A DNA stretch of 5,659 nt from CBCPNA01 sp965120415 (GCA_965120415.1 CBCPNA010000032.1:1-5659), one strand, 5' to 3'; positions 1 to 5,458 are shown, counted from the stretch's first letter. Numbers and translations: made by a program. The notes: generated from the sequence alone by a model not told the origin.

Positions 1-1
1 G

Positions 2-1708
2 CTTGACTATGAAAATTTGAAAAAAATGACAAAAAAAGATTTATTTCCAACAGACAAATTTTTTGATTTTTTATCTAAGCTTAAAGATTGTACAGAAATT
101 ATCCTAAGAAATGATAAACAAAACAATTATCCTGAAAATTTTACCAAATTTATTAAAGCTATAACTTATGCATCATTTGACAATCTTTTTAAAATATCAT
201 ACATAGGGTTTAATAGTTTTGGTATGGAATTTAACGATAGTCCTAAAAATATACTTAAAAATTTTACTATAAATCCACAGACTAAAGATGATGAAAAAAC
301 ATTAGAAGAATTAATAGAAAAAAATCATGAAATAAATTATGATAAAATAAATATGTTAACGTTAAATCATCTGTTTGAAATATTTGAAAAAAATAAAGAA
401 AAATTAAAATTTATAGCAGTCATACAAGAAAAATATTTAGAATATGCTTCTAATAATAAAGAAGATCTTAGTTATTCACAAATTATAGAACATTTCGGTT
501 ATGAGTATTATGCTTCATTAAGAATTTATCCAAAAATCCTAATAACTGAAGTTGATGATAAGCTAATCCAATTAAAATTATTCCAGAGTGGCTTAGCAAA
601 TTTTTTATTAAATGAAAGCCTAGAAAAACTAAATAAAGAAAATATGCCCTCTCAACTACCTACAATTAATAACATAGAAAAACTTCTTAATGACATATAC
701 AACATAAATAAAACAAAAAAAATGAATGATATCATAAAAGAAGAGCTTCTTAATATAGATAAAGAAGAAGATGAAAAAATAAACTTAATAAATGATTTAA
801 AAGAAAAATTTAATAATAAATTAAAACAAGATTATGAAATTTTACAAACTCTCTTAAAAAATACAGATAGAAAAATTAGCGATGATGATATGCAAGCTAT
901 TAATGCTAATATACAAAACCTTACTACACAGCAATTTGATGGTCAATTATTCCAATTTGAAAATATATTATATGAAGAACTGCAGCTTTATTTAAGATTC
1001 CAAAAAGAAATGAGAAAAGTTAGTCTTTGCTTAGAAAAAGCTGATGAACATACTATTAATAATTACATTAATGATGATGATGATTTTCAAGATTATAATC
1101 CTAACCATTATAATCTTGAACATTATAATTTTAAAAAATTATTTCTAAATGATTTCAATGCAATTAAGATCAATGTATTAGAAAAAAATGAAATATTAGA
1201 AAATATACAAAAACTTAAAACATTAGAAGATAGTTTTGAAAAAAGATTCGAAGTAATAAGCTCTATGAGCAAAGAATCCAGAATATTATACTTAACATAT
1301 CCTTTTGCACATAAAGAATTGTTCGAAGAAGTAGCTAAAACCGGAATATTCAAATATCTGGATAATAGACTGAATAATATAATTGGCACTTCTACTCCTA
1401 TTATGGATTCTGAACAACTGAATCTTTTATCTAACTGGATTATCAATGACAATAATTTTGAAAAAAATAAAAATTTAAAAGAAAAAACTTTGAAAAAGCA
1501 AGAAAAACTGACTGAAAGAATAGAAGATAAGCTTAATAGAAACTTTAAAGATATTTCAAAACAAATTGAAACTAATAAAATATTAAAAAATACAAACAGA
1601 AAATTTAGAGAGAAGATGAAAAAATCTAGAGAAAGAGCAAATAGAAAGAATAAAGAACTTAATAAGCCGTTGCAATATGATAACTCAGACAAAGATGTAC
1701 GCTGCTAA
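2..1708 (+). CDS. Uncharacterised Lys/Asn/Glu-rich coiled-coil protein, probably 5'-partial
   Basis: I do not recognise this protein. The frame is open from base 2. Candidate starts are TTG at 17 (563 residues) and ATG at 26, but neither has a Shine-Dalgarno sequence before it, so the true start is probably outside the window. There is no signal peptide or membrane segment, so it is likely cytoplasmic. Numbering from the TTG, residues about 225-345 are strongly helical and charged with coiled-coil character. An acidic Asn/Asp patch (DDDD at 353-356, followed by Tyr/His/Asn-rich sequence) comes next. Residues about 480-555 form a very basic Lys/Arg/Glu helix, and the protein ends in a lone Cys. 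I see no catalytic motif. The next 180 bases have only an A/T inverted repeat over the stop codon and a hairpin at 1868. A piece of this gene is duplicated downstream at 1937-1997. It could be a structural, phage-derived or surface-associated protein; nothing here decides. Sure it is coding, unsure of role. Confidence 0.8.
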   Translation, partial: LDYENLKKMTKKDLFPTDKFFDFLSKLKDCTEIILRNDKQNNYPENFTKFIKAITYASFDNLFKISYIGFNSFGMEFNDSPKNILKNFTINPQTKDDEKTLEELIEKNHEINYDKINMLTLNHLFEIFEKNKEKLKFIAVIQEKYLEYASNNKEDLSYSQIIEHFGYEYYASLRIYPKILITEVDDKLIQLKLFQSGLANFLLNESLEKLNKENMPSQLPTINNIEKLLNDIYNINKTKKMNDIIKEELLNIDKEEDEKINLINDLKEKFNNKLKQDYEILQTLLKNTDRKISDDDMQAINANIQNLTTQQFDGQLFQFENILYEELQLYLRFQKEMRKVSLCLEKADEHTINNYINDDDDFQDYNPNHYNLEHYNFKKLFLNDFNAIKINVLEKNEILENIQKLKTLEDSFEKRFEVISSMSKESRILYLTYPFAHKELFEEVAKTGIFKYLDNRLNNIIGTSTPIMDSEQLNLLSNWIINDNNFEKNKNLKEKTLKKQEKLTERIEDKLNRNFKDISKQIETNKILKNTNRKFREKMKKSRERANRKNKELNKPLQYDNSDKDVRC

Positions 1709-1867
1709 AATAAAGTTTATTTTATTATAAAACAAATCTCTATAATACTTAATTTTATAATTTATAACCACTTTTAAAAATACCGTTGCAATTTATGCCA
1801 CTTTTAGAAGATAAAAGCTTAATAAGATTTTTATAATTACTATTTTTGCCTACATATATTGCTGCTA

Positions 1868-1905
1868 ATAGCTTTAGTATTAATAAAAAATAATACTAAA
1901 GCTAT
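1868..1905. repeat. Perfect 15-bp inverted repeat with 8-nt loop
   Basis: ATAGCTTTAGTATTA (1868-1882) and its exact reverse complement (1891-1905) flank the loop ATAAAAAA. On the plus strand the sequence after the stem is T-rich (ATTAAATTTTATTTT) but lacks a clean U tract, so it could be a poor intrinsic terminator for the upstream gene or the relic of a small mobile element. It lies 160 bp after that gene's stop. Confidence 0.55.
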
Positions 1906-1936
1906 ATTAAATTTTATTTTAAACTTTAAAATTAAT

Positions 1937-1997
1937 AAAAACATTAGAAGAATTAATTGAAAAAAATGATAAAATAAATTATAATAAAATATATGAT
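1937..1997 (+). pseudogene. Remnant duplicate of part of the upstream 563-residue gene
   Basis: Bases 1937-1997 match 295-355 inside the first gene at 56 of 61 positions with no gaps (constant offset 1642). Read in the same frame it still encodes KTLEELIEKNDKINYNKIY, against KTLEELIEKNHEINYDKIN in the intact gene (about residues 94-112). One of the five substitutions is synonymous. The frame is closed by a stop just upstream (1920-1922) and another at about 2010, so it is not an expressed full gene. The simplest reading is that a tandem paralogue stood here and has decayed. The match length and absence of gaps make chance similarity in A/T-rich DNA unlikely, but I could not compute significance. 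Confidence 0.6.
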
Positions 1998-2148
1998 ATA
2001 AAACTATATTAAATAAATTTAAATATAATAACAAATTTAGCTTTATACCAAAAGATATAATTTAATTTTAATAGCAATTTAAATAATTTAACGATAATAT
2101 AAAGCATCATTTTTATCTTTAAAATAAAGCTAAAGAAACCTAAAAAAC

Positions 2149-2171
2149 TACCTTTTAAAATTTAAAAGGTA
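2149..2171. repeat. 23-bp near-perfect palindrome upstream of yitT
   Basis: TACCTTTTAAA (2149-2159) and TTTAAAAGGTA (2161-2171) are exact inverted arms around one central base. It sits 50 bp before the YitT-family start codon, overlapping the likely promoter region. It could be an operator for a dimeric repressor or a short hairpin in the leader. No U tract follows, so it is not an obvious terminator. Confidence 0.4.
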
Positions 2172-2200
2172 TCAATTTAACTCATATTTATTTTATTATG

Positions 2201-2206
2201 AAAGGA
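2201..2206 (+). promoter_or_regulatory. Ribosome binding site of the YitT-family gene, unusually long spacing
   Basis: AAAGGA lies 14 bases before the ATG at 2221, longer than the usual 6-9. The ATG at 2198 is out of frame, and no in-frame ATG, GTG or TTG sits nearer the site, so 2221 remains the best start. The same AAAGGA motif precedes the next gene at normal spacing. Confidence 0.5.
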
Positions 2207-2220
2207 TTTTTTTAAAGATA

Positions 2221-3099
2221 ATGGATAAGTTTATTAAAAATGATAAAAAGCTATGGCACATTACATCTTTTGTTTCTGTTTTAGCAGCTGCTTTATTACA
2301 AAGTTTTGTTATTTCAACTTTTATAGAACCATCAAATTTTTTATCTGGTGGCTTTACTGGTATAGCTCTTCTTGTACAGCGTATAGGTGGACTTTTTGGC
2401 AAAAACATACCTGTTTCTATCACATTAGTTGCTTTAAACTTACCTGTTGCCCTTATATGCTCTAGGGCTATTAGCAAAAGATTTGTTTTTTATTCTTTAT
2501 TAGAAGTTATTTTAAGCAGTTTATTTTTAAACTTTCTTAATTTTACGCCTATATTTAATAGCGACGACGATATTTTAAATGCTATTTTTGGTGGTTTTAT
2601 TTTTGGTATTAGTAGTGTTATAGCTTTAAAGGGGCGTGCCTCATCTGGTGGCACAGATTTTATAGCTTTATATGTATCTAATAAAAAAAATAAAGCAATA
2701 TGGAATTATATTTTTATTTTTAATTTAATCTTGCTATCTATTTTTGGTTTTTTGTTTGAATGGAGCTATGCTGGATATTCTATAATATTCCAGTTTGTTT
2801 CTACAAAAACAATTTCTGCCTTTCATAGAAGGTACGAAAGGGTTACTCTCCAAATAACAACCTCTAACCCAAAAGAGGTTGTAGAAGAATATATAAAAAA
2901 TTTTAAGCATGGCTTATCTTGCATAGACGGAATAGGTGGATATAGCAAAAAACATGTTACCCTTATCCATACTGTTGTTTCATCTTACGAAGTTGCTGAT
3001 ATTGTATCTCTTTTAAAAAATGTTGACCCTTATATTATAATAAATATGTTTAAAACAGATCAATTTTATGGCAAGTTTAACCAAAAGCCTTTAGAATAA
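2221..3099 (+). CDS. YitT family (DUF161/DUF2179) integral membrane protein
   Basis: A 292-residue membrane protein of the YitT family, a group widespread in Firmicutes, often in several paralogues, with no firmly established biochemical function. The N-terminal two thirds is the DUF161 membrane domain, with hydrophobic segments at about 15-37, 46-61, 66-84, 88-110, 116-136 and 160-181. Within it are the family-typical SGGFTGIALL (about 42-51) and GRASSGGTDFIALY (about 138-151). From about residue 204 (ERVTLQI) to the end is the soluble DUF2179 domain, which has a ferredoxin-like or PII-like alpha/beta character and is thought to face the cytoplasm. Length and domain order match full-length family members, so the gene looks intact. 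It has its own terminator and is probably monocistronic. The start is the first in-frame ATG; see the ribosome-site entry for its odd spacing. Family assignment is secure; transport or sensing roles would be speculation. Confidence 0.93.
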   Translation: MDKFIKNDKKLWHITSFVSVLAAALLQSFVISTFIEPSNFLSGGFTGIALLVQRIGGLFGKNIPVSITLVALNLPVALICSRAISKRFVFYSLLEVILSSLFLNFLNFTPIFNSDDDILNAIFGGFIFGISSVIALKGRASSGGTDFIALYVSNKKNKAIWNYIFIFNLILLSIFGFLFEWSYAGYSIIFQFVSTKTISAFHRRYERVTLQITTSNPKEVVEEYIKNFKHGLSCIDGIGGYSKKHVTLIHTVVSSYEVADIVSLLKNVDPYIIINMFKTDQFYGKFNQKPLE

Positions 3100-3126
3100 A
3101 AGCCTTATAAAATAGGGCTTTTTTTT
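3098..3126 (+). terminator. Intrinsic terminator after the YitT-family gene
   Basis: AAAAGCCTT (from 3098, overlapping the stop codon) pairs with the AGGGCTTTT side, with one G-U pair, and runs into eight T residues (3119-3126). It separates the yitT-type gene from the protease unit, so the protease needs a promoter in 3127-3180. I see only a TAAAAT-like -10 (3166-3171) there, without a convincing -35. Confidence 0.85.
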
Positions 3127-3181
3127 ATAAAAAAATAATAACACTTTTTTTATTTATGAATAAACTAAAATAAGAAAGTTG

Positions 3182-3187
3182 AAAGGA
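3182..3187 (+). promoter_or_regulatory. Ribosome binding site of the subtilisin gene
   Basis: AAAGGA eight bases before the ATG at 3196. The good spacing fixes that ATG as the start and gives a protein with no signal peptide. Confidence 0.7.
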
Positions 3188-3195
3188 TATTTATT

Positions 3196-4350
3196 ATGTC
3201 TAGCAAAAAAATCCAGCTTGTTATAGAAGATAACCTTACAGAAAATGAAGAACATTTGATAAAAGAAATAGCAAATATAAAATATAAATTGCCTATAATC
3301 AATTCTTTAGTTATAGAAATAGAAAAAGATAATTTAGAAAAAATTAAAAAGCTAGATTTTATAAAACAAATTTATGAAAATGCTAACATATCAATGCAAA
3401 TGGACATAGCAAGAAAAGTTGTTAAAGCAGATATTGCTCAAGAAAGAGGCTATAGCGGTGCTGGTATAGGAATTGCTATTTTAGATACTGGTATTTCTGC
3501 TGTAAATGATTTTATAAGCCCTAATAATAGGATAATAGCCTTTAAAGATTTTATTAATAATAAAAAAGCTCCCTATGACGATAATGGACACGGCACTCAT
3601 GTTGCTGGTATAGCTGGGGGCAACGGCATTAATTCTTTAGGAAGGTATAAAGGTATAGCCCCTAGCTGTAATCTAATTGCTGTAAAAGTACTGGATAGTG
3701 AAGGCAAAGGTAACGCAGGTGATGTACTTGCTGGTATGCAATGGGTTATAGATAACAAAAAAAGATATAATATAAAAATATTAAATCTTTCTATAGGTAC
3801 AAACAATACATCGCTTGATGACCCACTTGTTAAAGCAGTTGAAAAGGCTTGGAATATTGGTATTGCTGTGACTATAGCAGCTGGAAATAATGGTCCAAAA
3901 AAATCTAGCATAAGCTCACCTGCTATCAGCAAAAAAGTGATAACAATAGGGGCATCAGACGACCATAAGCACGCCAACTTTTTTGGCAATACATTAATAA
4001 ACTTTTCTGGTCGAGGCCCTACTTTAGAATGTATAGTAAAGCCGGATATTATAGCCCCTGGGGTTAATATTGTGTCTTGCCTTTCTAAAAATATTACAGC
4101 TAATAAAAATGAAATAAAAGTTATAGATAATAGCTATTTTGCTTTAAGCGGTACATCTATGGCAACCCCTATAGTATCTGGAGGTATAGCCCTTCTTTTA
4201 GAAAAATATAAAGATTTAAAGCCAGACGATATAAAGCTTATGCTAAAAAAATGCTCCGTTTCTTTAAACTTACCAAAAAATCAGCAAGGTTGGGGGCTTA
4301 TAGATATAAATAAATTGTTATTTCAGGAGGTATGTTATGCAAGAAAATAA
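3196..4350 (+). CDS. AprX-like subtilisin family (S8) serine protease, intracellular
   Basis: A 384-residue subtilase that cleaves peptide bonds with an Asp/His/Ser triad. Asp97 lies in AILDTGI, His132 in NGHGTHVAG and Ser321 in SGTSMATP. The oxyanion-hole Asn231 is in AAGNNG. All key residues are intact, so an active enzyme is expected. Residues about 1-70 form a small alpha/beta region resembling an I9-type propeptide or intramolecular chaperone (KIQLVIEDN...NSLVIEIEKDN). There is no signal peptide, so it should act in the cytoplasm or, in a sporulating host, in a forespore or mother cell compartment. The sequence VVKADIAQERGYSGAGIGIA before the Asp motif and the YDDNGHGTH context resemble the AprX group of intracellular alkaline proteases; it is somewhat shorter than the Bacillus protein. 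Its last 14 bases overlap the next gene, implying one transcript and coupled translation. Substrates are unknown. Family assignment is very secure; the AprX subgroup is by motif memory. Confidence 0.95.
   Translation: MSSKKIQLVIEDNLTENEEHLIKEIANIKYKLPIINSLVIEIEKDNLEKIKKLDFIKQIYENANISMQMDIARKVVKADIAQERGYSGAGIGIAILDTGISAVNDFISPNNRIIAFKDFINNKKAPYDDNGHGTHVAGIAGGNGINSLGRYKGIAPSCNLIAVKVLDSEGKGNAGDVLAGMQWVIDNKKRYNIKILNLSIGTNNTSLDDPLVKAVEKAWNIGIAVTIAAGNNGPKKSSISSPAISKKVITIGASDDHKHANFFGNTLINFSGRGPTLECIVKPDIIAPGVNIVSCLSKNITANKNEIKVIDNSYFALSGTSMATPIVSGGIALLLEKYKDLKPDDIKLMLKKCSVSLNLPKNQQGWGLIDINKLLFQEVCYARK
4325..4330 (+). promoter_or_regulatory. Strong Shine-Dalgarno inside the protease gene
   Basis: AGGAGG lies six bases before ATG 4337, within the last codons of the protease. 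It chooses ATG 4337 over the nearby out-of-frame ATG at 4332 and supports translational coupling of the two genes. Confidence 0.85.
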
Positions 4351-4837
4351 TATTATATATGAAATAAGTAAACAAATAAAAAATAAAGATAATATAAAAA
4401 AAGATTTAAACAATGCTTTTTTGCATATAAGCAATATGTTTAAAGATAAATATATAAACAAGATAGATGCAGAAGTTAAAAATATTTTAAAAGATATACA
4501 AAATAACCCATCTAAAGAAATAAATTTATTAAATGCGATAAAGCCTTTTTTAAAAGAAGATAGCCATGTAAATATAGATAATACAATAAATTTTTTGCAA
4601 AAAGTTTATTTAATAAATAATATCAGCCAAAATATAAATCAAAATACAGTACAAAAAGAAGATAACAAACAAGAAGATTTAGTATGTATTAGCGCTGTAG
4701 AAAAGGCAGAAGATTCTTCTATTAAAGAAGATGGTGTTTATGATATAGATGAAAACTGTATTTTTGGACTTAATAATATAATGCAAAATAATACTTTTTT
4801 ATTGTTGATATTGTTTATAATTTTAATTAATCGATAA
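4337..4837 (+). CDS. Small hypothetical protein with C-terminal hydrophobic tail, coupled to the protease
   Basis: A 166-residue protein I cannot assign to a named family. Residues about 1-100 are helical and charged, with a segment (KEINLLNAIKPFLKED, about 60-75) that reminds me of small clostridial proteins of unknown role, possibly sporulation-linked; this is only an impression. Residues about 100-140 are an acidic, likely disordered linker with isolated Cys residues (DLVCISAVE, DENCIFG). The last dozen residues (TFLLLILFIILINR) are strongly hydrophobic with a positive end, which suggests a tail anchor or a peripheral membrane or coat-association peptide. It is rather short for a full membrane span. 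The gene starts 14 bases inside the protease gene with a perfect AGGAGG. Partnership with the protease, as substrate, adaptor, inhibitor or membrane tether, is inferred from the overlap alone. No clear plus-strand terminator follows. Confidence 0.8.
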   Translation: MQENNIIYEISKQIKNKDNIKKDLNNAFLHISNMFKDKYINKIDAEVKNILKDIQNNPSKEINLLNAIKPFLKEDSHVNIDNTINFLQKVYLINNISQNINQNTVQKEDNKQEDLVCISAVEKAEDSSIKEDGVYDIDENCIFGLNNIMQNNTFLLLILFIILINR

Positions 4838-4850
4838 AAAATACACAATT

Positions 4851-4935
4851 TTATGTGGATAACTTTAATAAAATGTCATATGGACTAAAAAAGCTCCTTT
4901 ACCTTATTAGCATTTTAACATAGTTATCCACATAA
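4851..4935. repeat. 14-bp inverted repeat enclosing the DnaA-box interval
   Basis: TTATGTGGATAACT (4851-4864) and AGTTATCCACATAA (4922-4935) are exact reverse complements, extending the outer DnaA boxes by five bases to give symmetric arms around a 57-bp spacer. The extension beyond the 9-bp boxes suggests duplication or selection for the flanks as well. Confidence 0.7.
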
Positions 4936-4953
4936 TTATCCACATTATCCACA
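4851..4953. other. Cluster of four perfect DnaA boxes
   Basis: The consensus DnaA box TTATCCACA occurs exactly at 4924-4932, 4936-4944 and 4945-4953 on the plus strand (the last two abut) and once inverted at 4854-4862 on the minus strand. The interval between the inverted box and the triplet is A/T-rich, and A/T-rich sequence follows the last box. Four exact copies in 103 bp is far beyond chance for a 9-mer containing four G/C positions in such A/T-rich DNA. It could be part of a chromosomal or plasmid origin, or a DnaA-titrating or regulatory cluster. No dnaA, dnaN, rpmH or plasmid rep gene is in the window, so I do not call it oriC. Confidence 0.75.
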
Positions 4954-4965
4954 TTTTATATCAAG

Positions 4966-4996
4966 AAAAAAAGACACCTACAAAAGATGCCTTTTT
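4966..4996 (-). terminator. Intrinsic terminator of the minus-strand hairpin RNA
   Basis: Read on the minus strand, AAAAGGCATCT pairs with AGGTGTCTTTT around loop TTTGT. All 11 pairs form, two of them G-U, and a run of seven U residues follows. On the plus strand the same two positions are A-C mismatches, so the minus direction is preferred. The five T at 4992-4996 leave some chance of weak bidirectional use for the convergent 166-residue gene. Confidence 0.8.
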
Positions 4997-5240
4997 AAGA
5001 AAATGAAAAAAAATAGATGTTAAACGTAAGACTTTCCTCTACAAAATCTTGCTTTAACCATGACATAAACCTTCCCCCCAAAAGATTTATGTCTTATCAA
5101 GAAATAAAACTCCCCCCAAAGCTTTATTTCTTTTATACTGCGCTATTTAAAGCCCCCCAACTTTAAATAGCTTTTGTGGTTGTTAATATAAATTAAGAAC
5201 CCCCAAAAAATCTCAATTTAATTAACAATAAAAAGAATTA
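4966..5240 (-). ncRNA. Candidate non-coding RNA: array of five hairpins with G-rich octaloops
   Basis: In minus-strand order the hairpins are: H5 5228-5180 (8 bp, one bulge, 6 bp, G-U, 3 bp; G5 in a 12-nt loop); H4 5171-5142 (11 perfect bp); H3 5132-5099 (10 bp, G-U, 2 bp); H2 5093-5062 (8 bp, G-U, 3 bp); H1 5058-5019 (6 bp plus 4 bp around an internal loop, then 3 A-U pairs). H2, H3 and H4 have unrelated stem sequences yet the same 8-nt loop, UUGGGGGG. H1 ends in an octaloop UGUAGAGG. Linkers are 3-9 nt. A promoter-like TTGACA lies just upstream and a strong terminator closes the unit, giving a predicted RNA of about 270 nt, or about 620 nt if transcription starts before the riboswitch. No protein gene is present. 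I know no named RNA family with this layout. Alternatives are a DNA-level function (cruciform or origin hairpins near the DnaA boxes) or a plus-strand RNA with CCCCCCAA anti-Shine-Dalgarno loops, disfavoured by the wobble pattern and terminator direction. Confidence 0.65.
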
Positions 5241-5246
5241 ATAACT

Positions 5247-5277
5247 ATTATGTAAAATGAACCTTCTCTAATGTCAA
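5247..5277 (-). promoter_or_regulatory. Possible promoter directly upstream of the hairpin array
   Basis: Minus strand: a perfect -35 TTGACA (5277-5272) with CATAAT (5252-5247) 19 bp downstream. TACATA at the standard 17-bp spacing is the poorer alternative. It would start transcription near 5240, a dozen bases before the first hairpin, giving the array a promoter independent of the riboswitch. Spacing is imperfect and A/T-rich DNA throws up such matches, so confidence is modest. Confidence 0.4.
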
Positions 5278-5412
5278 ATTACATGCTAAAACTTAGCTGC
5301 TTAAATAATAATTAAATATAAAATAAAATTCCGATTCAAATCACCCTTAAACCTTCAAAATATTATAAAATATCTAACTATCCATTTAAATTAATGCTGC
5401 TAGCAGGTAAAT

Positions 5413-5454
5413 AAAAAAAGCTCTACATTGATAAATTACCGTGATAGAACTTTT
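5413..5454 (-). terminator. Riboswitch-associated intrinsic terminator
   Basis: Minus strand: AAAAGTTCTAT (5454-5444) pairs with GTAGAGCTTTT (5426-5416) over 11 bp including two G-U pairs. A small inner GGTA/TATC stem lies within the loop, and seven U residues end at 5413. It lies about 40 nt after the aptamer, the standard position for an expression platform. Its loop segment GGTAATTT can alternatively pair with the aptamer's 3' strand. Confidence 0.8.
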
Positions 5455-5458
5455 ATAA

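Larger units (their letters stand above)
1709..2220. other. Gene-free interval with decayed paralogue sequence
   Basis: These 512 bases have no ORF I would defend. A 64-codon frame on the minus strand (2034-1840) is Leu/Phe/Ile/Asn-rich, as expected from A/T-rich shadow translation, and runs through a perfect hairpin. The interval holds a 61-bp near-copy of the upstream gene, shorter echoes of its 3' end (CCGTTGCAAT at both 1667-1676 and 1783-1792; TAGAAGATA followed by AGCTTAATA near 1521 and 1805), a 15-bp-stem hairpin and a 23-bp palindrome just before yitT. The last stretch should carry the yitT promoter. The best match is TTTAAA (2161-2166), 18 bp, TATTTA (2185-2190), which is weak. Confidence 0.6.

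Noticed and set aside
1123..1692. 189-codon minus-strand ORF.
   Set aside because: Antisense to the long plus-strand gene. The Ser/Leu/Phe-rich composition is the expected mirror of Lys/Glu/Asn codons, and no family resemblance is visible.
1706..1723. Inverted repeat AAAATAAA/TTTATTTT over the stop codon of the first gene, as a terminator.
   Set aside because: A/T pairs only, with a one-base centre. Too weak to fold as a terminator stem.
1840..2034. 64-codon hydrophobic minus-strand ORF that could pass for a small membrane peptide.
   Set aside because: A/T-rich translation artefact with no ribosome site; it crosses a perfect hairpin and the decayed gene fragment.
2196..2477. 93-codon minus-strand and 70-codon plus-strand ORFs at the start of the YitT gene.
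   Set aside because: Both overlap the conserved YitT frame and have no family features.
3597..3989. 130-codon minus-strand ORF within the protease gene.
   Set aside because: Shadow of the well-supported subtilisin reading frame, with no independent signal.
4851..4953. Calling the DnaA-box cluster the chromosomal oriC.
   Set aside because: None of the usual neighbours (dnaA, dnaN, rpmH, recF) is in view, and skew cannot be assessed in a 5.7-kb window.
5020..5100. Small minus-strand ORF through the hairpins: TTG at 5100 (26 residues) or ATG at 5061 (13 residues), with G-rich loop sequences 8-11 bases upstream acting as Shine-Dalgarno.
   Set aside because: Only two of the five loops have a start codon downstream, the peptides show nothing recognisable, and the stem complementarity is better explained by structure. 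A leader peptide cannot be excluded.
5019..5228. CRISPR array.
   Set aside because: The repeated unit is only an 8-nt loop. Stems differ between copies, spacing is irregular and there are no constant repeats or cas genes.
5060..5230. Plus-strand sRNA with CCCCCCAA anti-Shine-Dalgarno loops.
   Set aside because: Stem imperfections are A-C clashes on that strand, no plus-strand terminator follows, and both clear terminators and the riboswitch point the other way. Kept only as an alternative.
5397..5406. 10-bp palindrome CTGCTAGCAG between the riboswitch terminator and the array.
   Set aside because: Short, single copy and without flanking context; compatible with chance.
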